Origin: Sitta carolinensis
Lineage: Eukaryota > Chordata > Aves > Passeriformes > Sittidae
Assembly (NCBI GenBank): GCA_032173965.1
Contig: CM063283.1
Coordinates: forward strand, 110,741,108-110,805,107
Reading direction: 5' to 3'
Length of the DNA stretch: 64,000 nucleotides
Shown: in pieces, positions 25,000 to 38,900 of the stretch
Numbering within the stretch: the stretch's first letter is position 1
How the letters are laid out: every line of letters starts with the position of its first letter
Program-made: the position numbers and the translations under genes
Notes under the pieces: generated by a model
What the model was told of the DNA's origin: nothing
Seen by the model: the letters and a program-made list of their open reading frames with translations, nothing else
Databases searched by the model: none

Positions 25000-26760
25000 G
25001 GATGCCCAACATTCCTTCGACAATGCCCGTCCCTTCACTAAGGGATCCCGACATCCCTTCGACAGCAGCCCTTCACAAAAGGGATGCTTGAAATCTTTCG
25101 GCTGCTGTCCCCTTCACAAAAGGATGCCCGACATCCCTTCGAAGTGGGCCACTTCACAAAGGGATGCCGACATCCCTTCGACAGCCGGCCCCTTCGCAAG
25201 GGCCTCCCGACATTCCTTCGACTGCCGGCTCCATCACAAAGGGATGCCCGACATCCCTTCGACAACCGGCCCCTTGACAAAGGGATGCCGACATCCCTTC
25301 GGCAGCCGGCCCTGACACAAAGGGATGCCCGACACCCTTTTGAGAGCCAGCCCCTTCGAAAGGGCCTCTTCCACATCCCTTCTACAGGCGGCCCCTTCAC
25401 AAAGGGATGCCCGACATCCCTTCGACAGCCGGCCCCTTCGAACGGGATGCCCGACATCCCTTGACAGCCGGCCCCTTCACAAAGGGATGCCCGAAATCCC
25501 TTCGGGCAGCCGTCCTTAACAATGGGATGCCCGACATCCCTTCGACAGCGGCCCCTTCACAAAGGGATGCCCGACATCCCTTCGACAGGCCCCTTCACAA
25601 AGGGATGCCTGACATCCTTTCGACAGCCGGCCCTTCACACAGGGATGCCGAACATCCTTCGACAGCCGGCCCCTTCACAAAGGGATGCCGACATCCCTTC
25701 GACAGCCGGCCCCTTCGCAAAGGGCTCCAGACATCCCTTACAGACGCTCCCTTCACAAAGGGATGCCCGATATCCTTCGACAGCCGGCCCCTTCACAAAG
25801 GGCCTAGCCGACATCCTTCGACAGGCGGCCCCTTCGCAAAGGGATGCCGACATCCTTTCGAAGCCGGCCCCTTCACAAGGGATGCCCGACATCCCTTCGA
25901 CAGCCGGCCCTTCACAAAGGGAGCCCGACATCCCTTCGACAGCGGCCCTTCACAAAGGGATGCCCGACATCCCTTCGACAGCCAGCCCTTCACAAAGGGA
26001 TGCCCGACATCCCTTCGACAGCCCGCCCCTTCCAAAGGGCATCCCTGACATCCTTTCGACAGCTGGCCCCTTCCAAAGGGATGCCGACATCCCTTCGACA
26101 GCCGGCCCCTTCACAAAGGATGCCCGACATCTCTTGACAGCCGGCCCTTCGCAAAGGGGCCTCGACATCCCTTCGACAGCCTCCCTTCACAATGGTATGC
26201 CCGACATCCATTCGGCAGCCGGCCCCTTCACACAGGGATGCCTGACATCCAATCAAGAGCTGGCCCCTTCGCAAAATGGGCCTCGCCAACATCGCTTCGA
26301 CAGCCGGCCCCTTCACAAAGGGATGCCCGACATCCCTTCGACAGCCGGCCCCTTCGCAAGGGGCCTCCAAGACATCCCTTCGCCAGCCGGCCCCTTCACA
26401 AAGGGATGCCCGACATCCCTTCGACAGCCGGCCCCTCACAAGGGATGCCTGACATCCCTTGACAGGCGGCCCCTCTCAAAGGGCATCCCGGACGTCCCTT
26501 CGACAGCCGGCTCCGTTCACAAAGGGATGCCCGACATCCCTTCGACAGGCGGCCCCTTCGAAAGGGCTCCACGACATCCCTTCGATAGCCAACCCTTCGA
26601 AAGGGATGCTGGACATCCCTTCAACAGCCGGCCCCTTTACAAAGGGATGCCCGACATCCCTTCGACAGCCGGCCCCTTCACAATGGGATGCCCGACATCA
26701 CTTCGGCAGCCGGCCCTTCACAAAGGGAAGCCCGACATCCCTTCGACAGCCGGCCTCTTC
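25000..26760. other. Second satellite zone rich in single-base deletions
   Basis: Units lose single bases in homopolymers at high frequency, while the unit order parallels the cleaner stretch at 21780-23000. This again suggests low-accuracy reads dominated the consensus. Confidence 0.65.
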
Positions 26761-27979
26761 ACAAAAGGGATGCTTGATATCCTTTCGGCAGCCGGCCCCT
26801 TCACAAAGGGTGCCAGACATCCCTTCGACAACCAGCTCCTTCACAAAGGGATGCCGACATCCCTTCAAGAGCCGTCCCCTTCACGAAGGGATGCCCGACA
26901 TCCCTTCGGCAGCCGGCCCCTTTACAAAGGGATGCCAGACATCCCTTTGACAGCCGGCCCCTTAACAAAGGGATGCCGACATCCATTCAAGAGCCGGCCC
27001 CTTCACAAAGGGTGCCAGATATCCCTTCGACAGGCGGCCTCTTCACAAAAGGCCCTTCGATATCTCTTCGACAGCTGGCCACTTCACTAAGGGATGCCCA
27101 ACATCCCTTAGACAGCCGGCCTCTTCACAAAATGGGATGACTGTCATCCCTTCGACAGCAAGCCCTTCGGAAAGGGATGCCCGACATCCCTTCGGCAGCC
27201 GGCCCTTCACAAAGGGATGCCCGACATCCCTTCGGCAGCCGGCCCCTTCACACAGGGATGCCCGACGTCCCTTCAAGAGCTGACCCCTTCGCAAAGGGAT
27301 GCCCGACATCCCTTCGACAGGCGGCCACTCCTCAAAGGGCCTCCCCGACATCCCTTCGACAGCCCGCTCTGTCACAAAAGGATGACCGACATCCCTTCAA
27401 CAGCTGGCCCCTTCATAAAGGGCCTCTTCGTCATCCCTTCGACAGCAGGCCTCTTCACAAAAAGGGATGCCCGACATCCTTTCGGATGCCGGTCCCTTCA
27501 CAAAGGGATGCCAGACATCCCTTTGACATCCGGCCCTTAACAAAGGGTTGCCCGACATCCCTTCGACAGCCGGTCCCTTCAGAAATGGATGCTTGACATC
27601 CCTTCGACCGCCGGCCCCTTCGCAAAGGGATGCCCGACGTCCCTTCAAGTGCTGGCCCCTTCGCAAAGGGATGCCCGACATCCCTTCGACAGGCAGCCCC
27701 TTCACAAAGGGATGCCCAACATCCCTTCGACAGGCGGCCCCTTCACAAAGGGATGCCCGACATCCCTTCGACAGCCGGCCTCTTCACAAAAAGGGATGCT
27801 TGAAATCCTTTCGGGAGCCGGCCCCTTCACAAAGGGATGCCGGACATCCCTACGACAGCCGGCCCCTTCGCAAAGGGATGTCCGACATCCCTTCGAAATC
27901 CGGTCCCTTCACAAAGGAATGCCCGACATCCCTTCGACAGCCGGCCCCTTCACAAAGGGATGCCCGACATCCCTTCGAC

Positions 27980-28079
27980 NNNNNNNNNNNNNNNNNNNNN
28001 NNNNNNNNNNNNNNNNNNNNNNNNNNNNNNNNNNNNNNNNNNNNNNNNNNNNNNNNNNNNNNNNNNNNNNNNNNNNNNN
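27980..28079. other. Assembly gap of 100 N
   Basis: Exactly 100 N bases, with satellite units on both sides. A round gap of 100 usually marks unknown size, so the true array length is not known. Confidence 0.99.
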
Positions 28080-28500
28080 AGCTGGCCCCTTCACAAAGGG
28101 ATGCCTGACATCCTTTCGACAGCCTGCCCCTTCACAAAGGGATGCCCGACATCCCTTCGACAGCCGGCCCCTTCGGAAAGGGCCTCCCCGACATCCCTTC
28201 GACAGCCGGCCCCGTCACAAAGGGATCCCCGACATCCCTTCGACAGGCAGCCCCTCCTCAAAGGGCATCCTTGATATCCCTTCGACAGCCGGCCCATTCA
28301 CAAAGGGCTTCCATGACATTCCTTCGACAGCCGTCTCCTTCACAAATGGATGCCCAACATCCCTTCGACAGCCGGCCCCTTCGGAAAGGGATGCCCGACA
28401 TCCGTTCAACAGCCGGCCCCTTCACAAAGGGATGCCCGACATCCATTCAAGAGACGGCCCCTACACAAAGGGATGCCGGACATCCCTTCGACAGCCGGCC

Positions 28501-30132
28501 CCGCTGAAGTGGCAGGAGCAGCGCTGGGCTCCGGTGAGGTTTTGAACATGGCCCTGCACTGCAGCCGCAGCCTTACTCTGCAGAGCCCTGGCTGTGCCGG
28601 CTGGGCTGTTCAGGGCACGAGGCACTGGCCAGCTGGACACAGCCAGGGAGGTGTGGGCACTGGCTCCAAGCCCAGCCCCAGGCTGGGGACGAGGGGTGCC
28701 CTCAAGGCTCTGCCTTGACCCAGGTGCCCTTGAATGGCTTCCCCAATGACACAGACTTGGCCACAGACTGTAGCTGTTTCAGTTTCAGAATTTCATATCT
28801 CTGCTGCTTTCCCTGGCCCCGTCTGGCTCCTGTGATGGACCAGGCACAAGTGAGCATGGCTGGAAAAGCAGCATCCTTTAATACTGTGTCCATACTGAAG
28901 CCACCCTATGTCGCTTCCTTGGGATGCTGCACAGGCTCTGGGCCAGCCTCTTTTACACAACTCTTCTCTGAAGGAATTCTGTTCCTGTTTTAGCTGAGGA
29001 CTCATGGTTTAACTTTACTGGTAGGAATAGGTCAGTTTTCTTTGTCTGAATAATTACTTCTGCATCCCTGAAAATTATGTGCCTGTCAAAGCACCGTGAT
29101 CAATTGCAATTAATCCTGAGCAGGTGCAGGGCCTGCTGCTACCTGAGGGGGGTGCAGCACCTGTGCAGGGTTTCTCTGCACTTGAACTCTTTCAGATGTG
29201 CTGCTGGTAACAAGCAGGCCAACAGCTTTCCAAGTGTCCATCTCTCACCTACCCTGGCACTCTGCAGTGCACATCTTGCCACATTATCACTTCAGTTATT
29301 GATTTTCATCAACAAGCAGTGAGAGGGTGTGATCTACTAATTGCTCCTGAGCAATCTTTTAGGTGTTACTATCTCTGACCCAGTTCCAAAGGTATGAAGT
29401 TCCAGGTGTATGAACAGCTATGTCCTGTCCCAAGCCTACTCCAAAGGTGTCTGATCTTCATCACTTCAGGCTCTTTATACTACCAAATAAAAAGAAAAGA
29501 CAGATAGCAGGTGCATGCCAGCAAGAACTTTCCTTTGTGCTTTCGAGTGTGCCCTCCAGATGTTACCCTCTCCAAACCTCCCAAATGCACAGATTTATCC
29601 AAAATACAATGTCCACAAAAAATATGGTTTATTGGACTAGATTAAATTGATGCAATGCTTAGACATTGTATTAACAATGCTCTTGCAGAGGAACATAAAA
29701 TGATACTTTGCAGGTAATTCATGACAAAGGGCACTGGATACTTTCCAAGTCACACAGCTTTGACAGAGTATAAGAGATCTTGCATATCCAATAACTGAAA
29801 CAGAATTTCAACTTTTTGCCTTGCTGAATTAATTTTGTGCTTTTGAGTTCTCTTGAAGATAGGAAGAATTATAAACTATTAGAGCTCAATAAAGTTGATC
29901 AGATTTGCAACAAAAATACAAAGACAATCATTAAAAAACACTGTTCTTTAAAAGTTAGGCCACATTATTTTTGACTCAGAGCATAGCTGCCAGCTAGGGA
30001 GCTGGAATAACACTGAAATAAACACATGAAGTGACATCAAACAGGTCAGATGAGTTTTCCTTTCTCTTTTCTTACCAATACGTCTCTCCAAAGAGTGACA
30101 TCTCCTCTTTCCACATTGTGTCTGTGCAGTGG

Positions 30133-30169
<37 letters not shown>

Positions 30170-32716
30170 TCTTCAATGTTTATTGGCATTTTCACTATCC
30201 AAATAATTTAGGTAATGTATTCAAAATATTCAAATGTAACCCAAGAATGCTGAATAAACTCCATTGACAGTGGCTGGGTTTTGTTTGTAAAGTTGTCCTG
30301 AATGCAATTCCACTCACCACTGATGACAATAGCCACCTCACAGGTATATTTACAAAACCCTGCACCAGTTTCATGGCACAGATGGAGTATGGATGCATTG
30401 CAACAAGTAGTCACATCACTAAAGTTTTAGATAAAAACCTGGCTGCCATTTCTGCTCTCTCCATTTAACACTGTGGGCAACAAAACAGTTGGACAAGCAA
30501 CAGGTTCAGTGGATCTACAATCAACAGAAAAAGACCCAGACAACCAATACATTTCCATAATAAGTTACATGTATTAAAGCCAAACCAAATCCCAATCTGG
30601 ATCTGGGATTTTTCTGTGCACACCAGATCCATCAATGATTGTTTGCATCTCTATCCTTGGAGGAATGTGGCATCTCCAACCTGAGGCATTCACAACCATG
30701 CACATACAAATGGTTTTATGCATATTCCACAGGAGACTTTTCACTCACAGGACAAAGTAACAGTACAACATATTGAACAGGCTGTTACACCCTACTTACC
30801 ATCATCTTGTCAACAAAATCCATTATGCTAATATACAATGAGCTTTTTAAAACATAAATGAGCAATACTTGCATAAACAAGTATTAATTTATCAATGTAT
30901 CCTCTAGAGTTCTTTTTTGATAACACATACAGCTTAGACCGATAACGAAACCAAATGAAGCTCAGTCCTTCACTGTAAATGAGAAAAGAACAAAATTAAT
31001 TTCTGGCAGTACCACAAACTGTGGACTGTTACACACCTAATGAGAGAACTGGGACAGATTAGAATTGAGCAGCTGAGACCAACCAGCCATCTGGAAGTAC
31101 CCCAGTATTTTGAAGCAATTGTAGATGAGCCACAAAAGAACAGTTTCAGTACTGTTGCTTATCAGGAGTAATCTGGCAGAGGACGGACAACATCAAGGAC
31201 TGGTAAAAAACAGCACTGAAGAATGCAAATGACACAAAATGTAATTCTGCTGGCTGAAGTAGCTAAATAAACATTTATCAGTTTATCCAGTTATCCTAAG
31301 ACAAGGTAATGAAGCAGGTTCACCCTCTCTCTCACAGGATCACAGGAATAACTGGTGTGACACTTCATAAACAACTTTGCTCTGGCACCAGGCTGTGCTT
31401 CCAAGCTGAGCTCCAATGTAGAGATCTGCTGCAGAGCCTTTGCCTCATTCACATCAGGAAAAGTTCCAAAGAAAGATTTAAAATCTTCCAATTGTATCAA
31501 AAAAGTTTTATTTCAATTTTCTCTTCCCCTCCTCACTGTTTCCATTCAGATTACATAAATGATCTCTTGCAGCAATGCACCTCCATCTTTACCAAAGAAG
31601 TAAATTAAAAACAAAACACACAGAGTAGTAATAAAATATCCAAATAAAAACTGAACTCCAAGAAATGTCAAGTGGACATCTGATTCTACAGGAAAACCAA
31701 AACCAAGCTGCATGGGCTGTAAAGTTTCACCCTGTACTGAGAGGCACCAAAGCTTTCAGAGAGATGTGTCCTACCCAAAGAGCACTACACCCCCTCTAGC
31801 TCACTTCAGTCCAGGCAGAGGTTCATGCACTGAGTGAGGGCTGATTTCTGGCACAATGCCACCAGCTGCTACAGCAGAAAACCAGGAGTCCTGTCAAACC
31901 CTCAGGAAAGACAGCAGAGGGGGCTGGGGGAAGACCTGGAAACATCAAGGATTTCTCCTGCACAAGAACACAGATTTCAGTTCAGTGGAGAGGAGCCAGC
32001 TCAGAGTGTGACAGGCTCAAGCCAGCTTTGGCACTTGCATTACTGAAAATAATGTGGTGACTTGTCCCCAACTCAGCAGGCAACCAGCTGTGAAGCTTTA
32101 TTTGCACCAGTGACCACTTGAGCTGAGGGTTTCTTATCCCAGGGAAAGCTCACTTGCTAGCTGCAAAGCTACCCAAATCCAGCTGTTATTAAACAGAGAC
32201 ACGAGGTAATCATTATTTCCAGAAGAATTAACAGGATGCTGGGGTGACACATGAAAAGTGACAGAGCAGAATTTTAAAATACATGACCAAGTAGGCTTAA
32301 AATTTGCATTGCGTTTTTCCAATTTAAACTCTGTTTAATGAAAGACAGTTCAATAGCATGAAGTGCAAGTTGTCTTACACTGGCTCAAAAAAAAAAAAAA
32401 ATCACTGTAACAATCAAACCCTGAACGTTCCTTAATTAAATGGACAAGTCTCTTGGGAATGACATGGGCAGAGACCATACTTTTTGTAGACCAAACCTGA
32501 GCAGAGATTGGATTTTGTTTCTTTTCTGTAAAAAGACAAAACAAGTATTTCAAGGTAGAGCTGAAGTGGTTTCAAAATAGCAATGACCCAGGTCATAATC
32601 AGAATTTTGTATATACAATTTGTATTAACTTAAAAAAATAAAGAAGTTCAAAACACCTCCAGAGAACATTCTAGGTTAGCAAATGTCCGGTACAAAAGTA
32701 GGCCACATTTGTTGGT
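28501..32716. other. Region downstream of RRP1B: 3'UTR and intergenic sequence
   Basis: Single-copy-looking, moderately AT-rich DNA. No protein-coding gene is supported; all open frames are short and show no family motif. The part nearest 32716 should be the RRP1B 3'UTR. Candidate minus-strand AATAAA signals lie at about 32098-32103, 31508-31513 and 29628-29633; sequence alone does not choose among them. The first 200 bases after the array are GC-rich and unrelated to the satellite unit. Confidence 0.6.
30136..30184 (-). repeat. Oligo-A tract (33 A on minus strand) preceded by AATAAA
   Basis: On the minus strand AATAAA (30184-30179) is followed after 10 bases by 33 A residues. This is the signature of a retroposed polyadenylated transcript 3' end. 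The upstream sequence on that strand (up to about 30420) was not recognised, and no target-site duplication was established. Confidence 0.5.
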
Positions 32717-32907
32717 TTAAAAGAAGTCCACAGCAGTTAGTCTCTTCTTAGGTGACATAGTAAATGGTCTCTTCATTTGGGGCTCTTTTCCTGGGGTCAC
32801 TGTGGGGGGCTTCAGCACCCCATGACGAGGTTTCTGCTCAGGATTGAAAGCCACACGGGACGGTCCTTCTGGGCTCACTAATATACTTTTGTCAGTCTTT
32901 TTAAATT
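32717..32907 (-). CDS. RRP1B: RRP1B exon 17 (stop codon)
   Basis: Encodes [20 protein letters not shown] and ends AVDFF, TAA (32719-32717). The C-terminus is nearly identical to human (AMDFF). Confidence 0.96.
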
Positions 32908-35900
32908 CTGTTGAAAAACAAGCCAACAAGATAAAAAGAAATGCAATCCCTGGAATAACTGGGCCCATCAATCAACTGTGGAATTTCCCAGCCCTAGAAG
33001 CCTGAGTTAGATCCTCAAACCCAGCAAGGATCAGAAGCCTAAGACTTGGCAGAGAAAAGAGATGAAGCACATCCCTCAGCAGAGCCTTGGGTACAGGGCC
33101 TGCTGCAACCCTCTGTGAACCCTCCCCGTGGTTCCACACACCACCAGAGGCTGGGCATTTTCCTCAGACACAAGTGTTCCAGCTGTCCTGAAAAACGCCT
33201 CACTGGACTTTGAAAGATGATAATGGGTAAGCAGTGTCTCTGCTCTGTCTGCTGAACAGCTCTAGAGACTCTTGGCCGTCCCAGCAGCCAGCACAGAGAC
33301 ATTTATTTTTCATTTTGTTCCACTGTTTTATATTAACATGAAGACATTTACCTAAATACACTGTTCTCAATTTGAACTTGACCTATTGTATACCTCAGAG
33401 AGTTGAAAAGTAGGAAAATGAATACATGGAATATAATTCTATGCTATGGAGCAAGACATTTATTTAACAGAGAAAACACTGCCTGCTTACATGCCTACTC
33501 ATGACCATTAATAAACCACAAGCAGCCAAGATAAAAAGCAAACTTTGCTACTACAAAGTCTGATTTTATCAGCATGTCAGCACCTTTGCCTCGGGAGACA
33601 GCAGTGAGCAATGAAGACTCTGAAGTGCATGTGTTTCCAGAGGAGCCCTGCAAACAGGCAGCTCAGTTAGGTAAGCTCATCACCCTGCTGCAGTTCTCCA
33701 TCCATGAGGCTCCTTCTGCAGGTCACTAATGCAGCACCCTGGAATTGCTCAATTGCTGCAGGGCTGAATGTCCTAAACTTTACCATCTGCTCTGGAAAGG
33801 GACTTGAGAAGGGTTTTAAATTAATACCAGTATCGAGACAAAAAAGGAACAGAAGGATCCTGTTTTAGGGGTGTTCCACAGGTGTGTGAGTGTGTACAGC
33901 TTCCCCACTCCTGAGCTTCCAGAGACTGGGGACACACATAATCAGACTCACCTGCAGTCATGTTTTTATTCAAGCCAAACGTGACTTTTTTGGAGCTGGG
34001 TGTCTGCAGTTTGTTCAGCTATAAAGCAAAATAAAGACATGAAATAAAGTAAGATTTCTGAGGCAATGCTTTGAGTTCTTTCACCTGCACCCCACTGATG
34101 AAAAGCAGCCTACTTCTTCCTTCATCTGGTCTAGAACTGCCCAGATCCTCTGGCACTGACTGCTGCTAAGGCAACACTGTTTTCCTAGCCAAAAGCAAAC
34201 ATATTCCATTTGTGCAGAAATCACATACTCTCCTTAATGTCTTTATGTAATTCAACAGCAAACAAGAAGACATTTGTGTGTTAAATAGATTGGCCCCACT
34301 GCACTCAGGCCTCAAACTGCTAAGAGGACTTGAAAAGCTTTAAATGTTAAAAAGGTCTAGAGAAGAGGGCAGACTTTTGAAGCCCTGCACTGTTGCCATT
34401 CTCCACAAATAAGAAATAGAGGCCCAAAGTCCCTTTGCAAGACTGAAATCACTTTATGTTTTTGCTTTCTTGTGAAATGAGTAGATTCAGAATGGTGTGT
34501 GTTCAACCAGAACAATGAAAGCAGAGGGGAAGAAAAGATTTCAGAGACATCTATAACTCATTTTCTGAAACTCTGGATGTCATTCTGTCTACAGGGAAGC
34601 ACGACTGCATTTCCAGTTATAGGAGAAAACAGGAGTGGAAAAGACAGCATGAGTGAGGTCACACCCTTTGCTGGGGAGCTTGCTTGGGAAGACATTTGTG
34701 CCCAGACTCAGCTGCCCTTTGTGAGATCACCTCACCTGCATGGATGTCCTGGTGGAAGAGATGGTGCTCCTGGCTTTCCTGAAGAACACTGCCTTTGGTA
34801 CAGTCGACTTTTCAAATTTTACAAAATCACTTCCTGGTTTCGCTTTCTTTTTCTTTAATGGTGACAGAGCAGCACTGCTTTCCTGTGAAGGAGGGAAAGG
34901 GAAAAATGCTTCAGTACAAAGTACTGTAGTGAACTAATAGCTAGTGCTGTGACCAGTGCTGACCACACACTCACTGATCAGTTAATCATCCTGTTTAGCT
35001 CCCAGCAGGTAATTTTGCAATTAGCACGACTGAAAGCAGAAGTTTAAGGCAAGCTCTATACAGAACTAGGAAAGTCATTGCAAACCACAAAAGGAAGAAT
35101 TTGTAACAGATTTGCCAAGCCCAGCAGAGTGCAAACAAACGTGTTTTCTGCATGTGCATGAGGATACTTTGCAATTGATCCAGCTCTCCTGTGCACAAGT
35201 GATTGTTTTTTATCCTTCACCTTAAGCAAAATCTCTATTGTGGTACATCTGGATGAATAAGATAATTAACTAATGAACAAACACAGCTTTGGGCTAAGAT
35301 GGAGACTTTGAAGGAAAAAATGGAGTATGAAATCTGAGTATACTTTCAGAAATTCAGCTACTGTGTAGGGCTACTGGTTTGCTACCTAAAATTCATACTT
35401 TTGTGGCATTTAAAGCAATTCTTGTCTCAAGTACAAGGCAATTCTTAGGACGTGCACTGGCAGAGCTCTCTAACCTTTCTAACCTGTGGACTGTGGTGAG
35501 GGGAAGTTCAGTTATGCTGCTCATCAACCTGCAGACATGGAATTCCGAAGGCATTCACTGACAAACTGTGGAAAATGTACAGCAGATATGGCTTCTTTTG
35601 ATTTGAAAATCACTTCTGCTTCAAATAAAAGGAAAAACCACAAGACTTTTAGTTTTCTTAATTGTGGAGACAACTCTGAAATAATGCTGATCTTGTCTGG
35701 TTTTTTTTTCCCTTCTCCTCCTCCTCCTTCCTCTGAATATCTGAGGCTAATTCTCTGGAGGTGTGTGTTGTCCTTGAAATCAAGAATCAAAACACGCCCC
35801 TCATTTCTGGGCACAGGGCCAGGATTACATAACTAAAATCAGGAAATAAAACAACATGTTATTTCTCAAGTAATGAAAACAAAATTAGCAAAGCTTAATT

Positions 35901-38900
35901 TCCTCCGCATTTGTGCATTTTAGCTTTACCCTGTCGTTTCTTCCATCAGTATTCTCCCTCTCCTCCTGACTCAACTTCCAAGTATCTTCTTTCCTTGTCT
36001 CCATTCCTCTCCTCCCTTTTAACACACACACTCACACAACTATGTGGACCGAGCAAGAAAAAGCAAATGCCATAATTTCTTTGGAATGGCACATGAAGAG
36101 TGACCCAGTAGCCCATGCCCTGACAGGCCACTGCTGGGGTTGTGCTGCTGCCTTTCCCTCAGTGCCTACACTGAGTCATGCCAACAACTCATTTCCATGA
36201 AGTCTGCAGGAACTTCTCATCTTGAACCTGCTGGTCACTAGCAGCAAAGTCTTACAGAAAGAGATGGGGGTGCCATAATCATATTTTTCTAGAAATTAAA
36301 CTTTTATAGACAAAGAAAAATCACGAGTGAAGCATGGACTATTGAGGCAACAGGAGACAAAGCAAATGGTTCCTACTTTGGAAGCCCCACAGTGTGAGAG
36401 ATTCAGTTTGAATAGTGAGGAGAGAAAAACCTTTTAGCTCTTCCCTCTCAGCACTTCATCATGAAAAAAAAAATAGAAAATGTCAGTTATTATTAAGCAA
36501 AGTTTCAATATGAATTTTTTCTCCTGTGAAGGACTGAGTAGTTATATCTCCATATAGAAAGCTGCACTACTTAACTAATCCTACAGTTTTAAACTTAAGT
36601 CAAACAGAAGGAAGCTCATAGGCTCATCACATGCAGTTTTCACTCTTTTTTTGTACTCATAATCTCATCTGTGCTTTATGATTTTTTTTTTTCCACTGAA
36701 GTGAGACTGTCACCAAGACTTGCAAGAATGTAACTAAACCCTTGAATGTGTTAGGGTGAATATGCACATGGGAAATGAGCAGTTAGAAAGCATTTCAGTA
36801 GCAGGAGAGGGAAGAACACCTGCACTCTCTTTCTTAGCCACACTATCAAAACTATACAGTGCAAAATGCTTTTTGACTCTCAAATCACTGAGAAAAATCA
36901 ACCCTATTCTACCTATTACAAAGAAGAAAATGGGGGTGCAAGGTGGAGAGGTCAAAAAATTAAGCTGTTCCCAAACTGCAAAGGCATATATTTTTGAAGA
37001 AGACATCAGACTTTCCTAATGAACAAACACATTATTTTCTTTAGAAAAAACTGGACCATTCATAAATGTGATCACACAGCCATTGATGACATTAAAGGTC
37101 ACAGTGTCATATTCTCTATTCCAATGTTCCAATGTCTATTGTCTTTCCCCAAATACTTTCCCTAGTCAGTCCTGTCAGGTTTTTTAAGATAGAGCAGTGA
37201 GTGAACAAAAGAAGCCACCCCTGGAGTTGCTGTGGGCAGTTCCACAAGGAGTTGATCCTAATCTTGAGTGCTGCTGCTGCAGGAGAGATGTTCCATCTTC
37301 CTATTTCTCACTGTTTTGCCAAAATATGATGCTCTTTGTGAGCAAGCTGTAAAGCTCATCCAGAGACCCAATGCAAAAGAATAATTAACCCAGGGACCAA
37401 AGAAAGAAACAGACAAAAAAAGACAACCCCCTGGGGAATTGCATGACATCAGCAAGCAGCCCATGCAGCCCCATGCTCAGAAAGCTAAAGCCAAATCTGA
37501 AAATGAGCCTGGCAGCTCCTGAAGCAGGCAGAGAAAAGAACGAGATGTACATACCACCTTCCTGCTTTTCTTGCATACAGTCTCCAGAACTCCATTGGCT
37601 TCGACAGAGTTTAGCACCTCTTTCACTTTCCTCTTATTTTTCAGAGTTGCTGCATTCTGACTGGTGACTTTCATCCCTTCCAAACCAATTAACTTTGTCT
37701 TTGTCTTCAGTGTGACCTTTCTGGAGGGTGCAGATTCAGCCCCTGACTTTCTTGGCAGGCTCCCCAGCAAGCCTTCCTTGCTGGGTTTCAGGTCAGTTTG
37801 CTGCACAGGGGGATCCCCATTCACTAGGATTTCTTTGCCTGCTTTCTGCTTCTTTTTCACAGCCTTAGGAGGTAATGGTGTGACAGATGGGCTGACATCC
37901 TCTGGTGCACTGGCAGTGCCTGGTCCATTCTGACACGCTGGTTTTGCAGGAACATTCTGCACTTTTGGATTCATTTTCTTCATCTGACTCTTTTTACTCT
38001 GTTCTGCGTCAGTCAGACTGTTCTGCACACAAATACTGTGATTTTCTCTGGTGTCAGTTGCTACATTTGTGGTCTCACTGGCCTTATTTATTAGCAATTT
38101 CTTTCTCTTCCTCTCCTTGTTATTTTCTGGCACCTTTTCCTGGCTAGAAGCATTGGATCCAGATGTTTCAGCTTTTCCCTCCTCAGGATTTCCATCAGCT
38201 GCTCCAGAATCAGCACTTGGGCTATCCCTCTTCTTCCTTCTTTTCCTCTTCCTCTGGGGAACTGATGGCACCTTCTCACTTGACAGCTCTTTATCCTCTA
38301 AATCCATCCCAAAAAGAATGTTGTAACATACATGTGAAACACAAAGGTACTTTATAACAACTGAATTCTATTCTATTTTTGTTCTTTTCTCTTAAAATAG
38401 GTGCACATTTTCCTGTTATCAGCCTGCACAACAGTTTCAGCTGTTACAGCTGCTCAGGACACTGTAGTCTGATGACGTCTGGCCTAATTAATACTTTGCT
38501 AATTTTGCCTTGTCATAGCTAAGATCTAAACCACTCCCTGTGGCAACCCTATTTTTCATTGCAACTTATCTAAAAAGAGTTGTTATTACCCATCTGTAAG
38601 GCCCATCAGAAGGGCAACGCAGGGGGTTAATATTCCAACATCCCCAAATTCTTATATTCTAGCACTCATCCTGTTTTAACTCTTACACGTTTCTGCTTTC
38701 CTACAGTAAATGCACCTGCTCAAAGGAGCAATGCAAACAGCTGCTTCCAGTTCTGCTTCTGACTGAAATTTTTGAGGTAATGCTTGCCTCACAATTGGGA
38801 GAACTCCCTCCACATACAAAGAGAAATGAATTTCACATTTAACCTTCATTACAACAGGATACAAATCAGCACACCCTGAACAATAGTGTTGTCTTCCTCC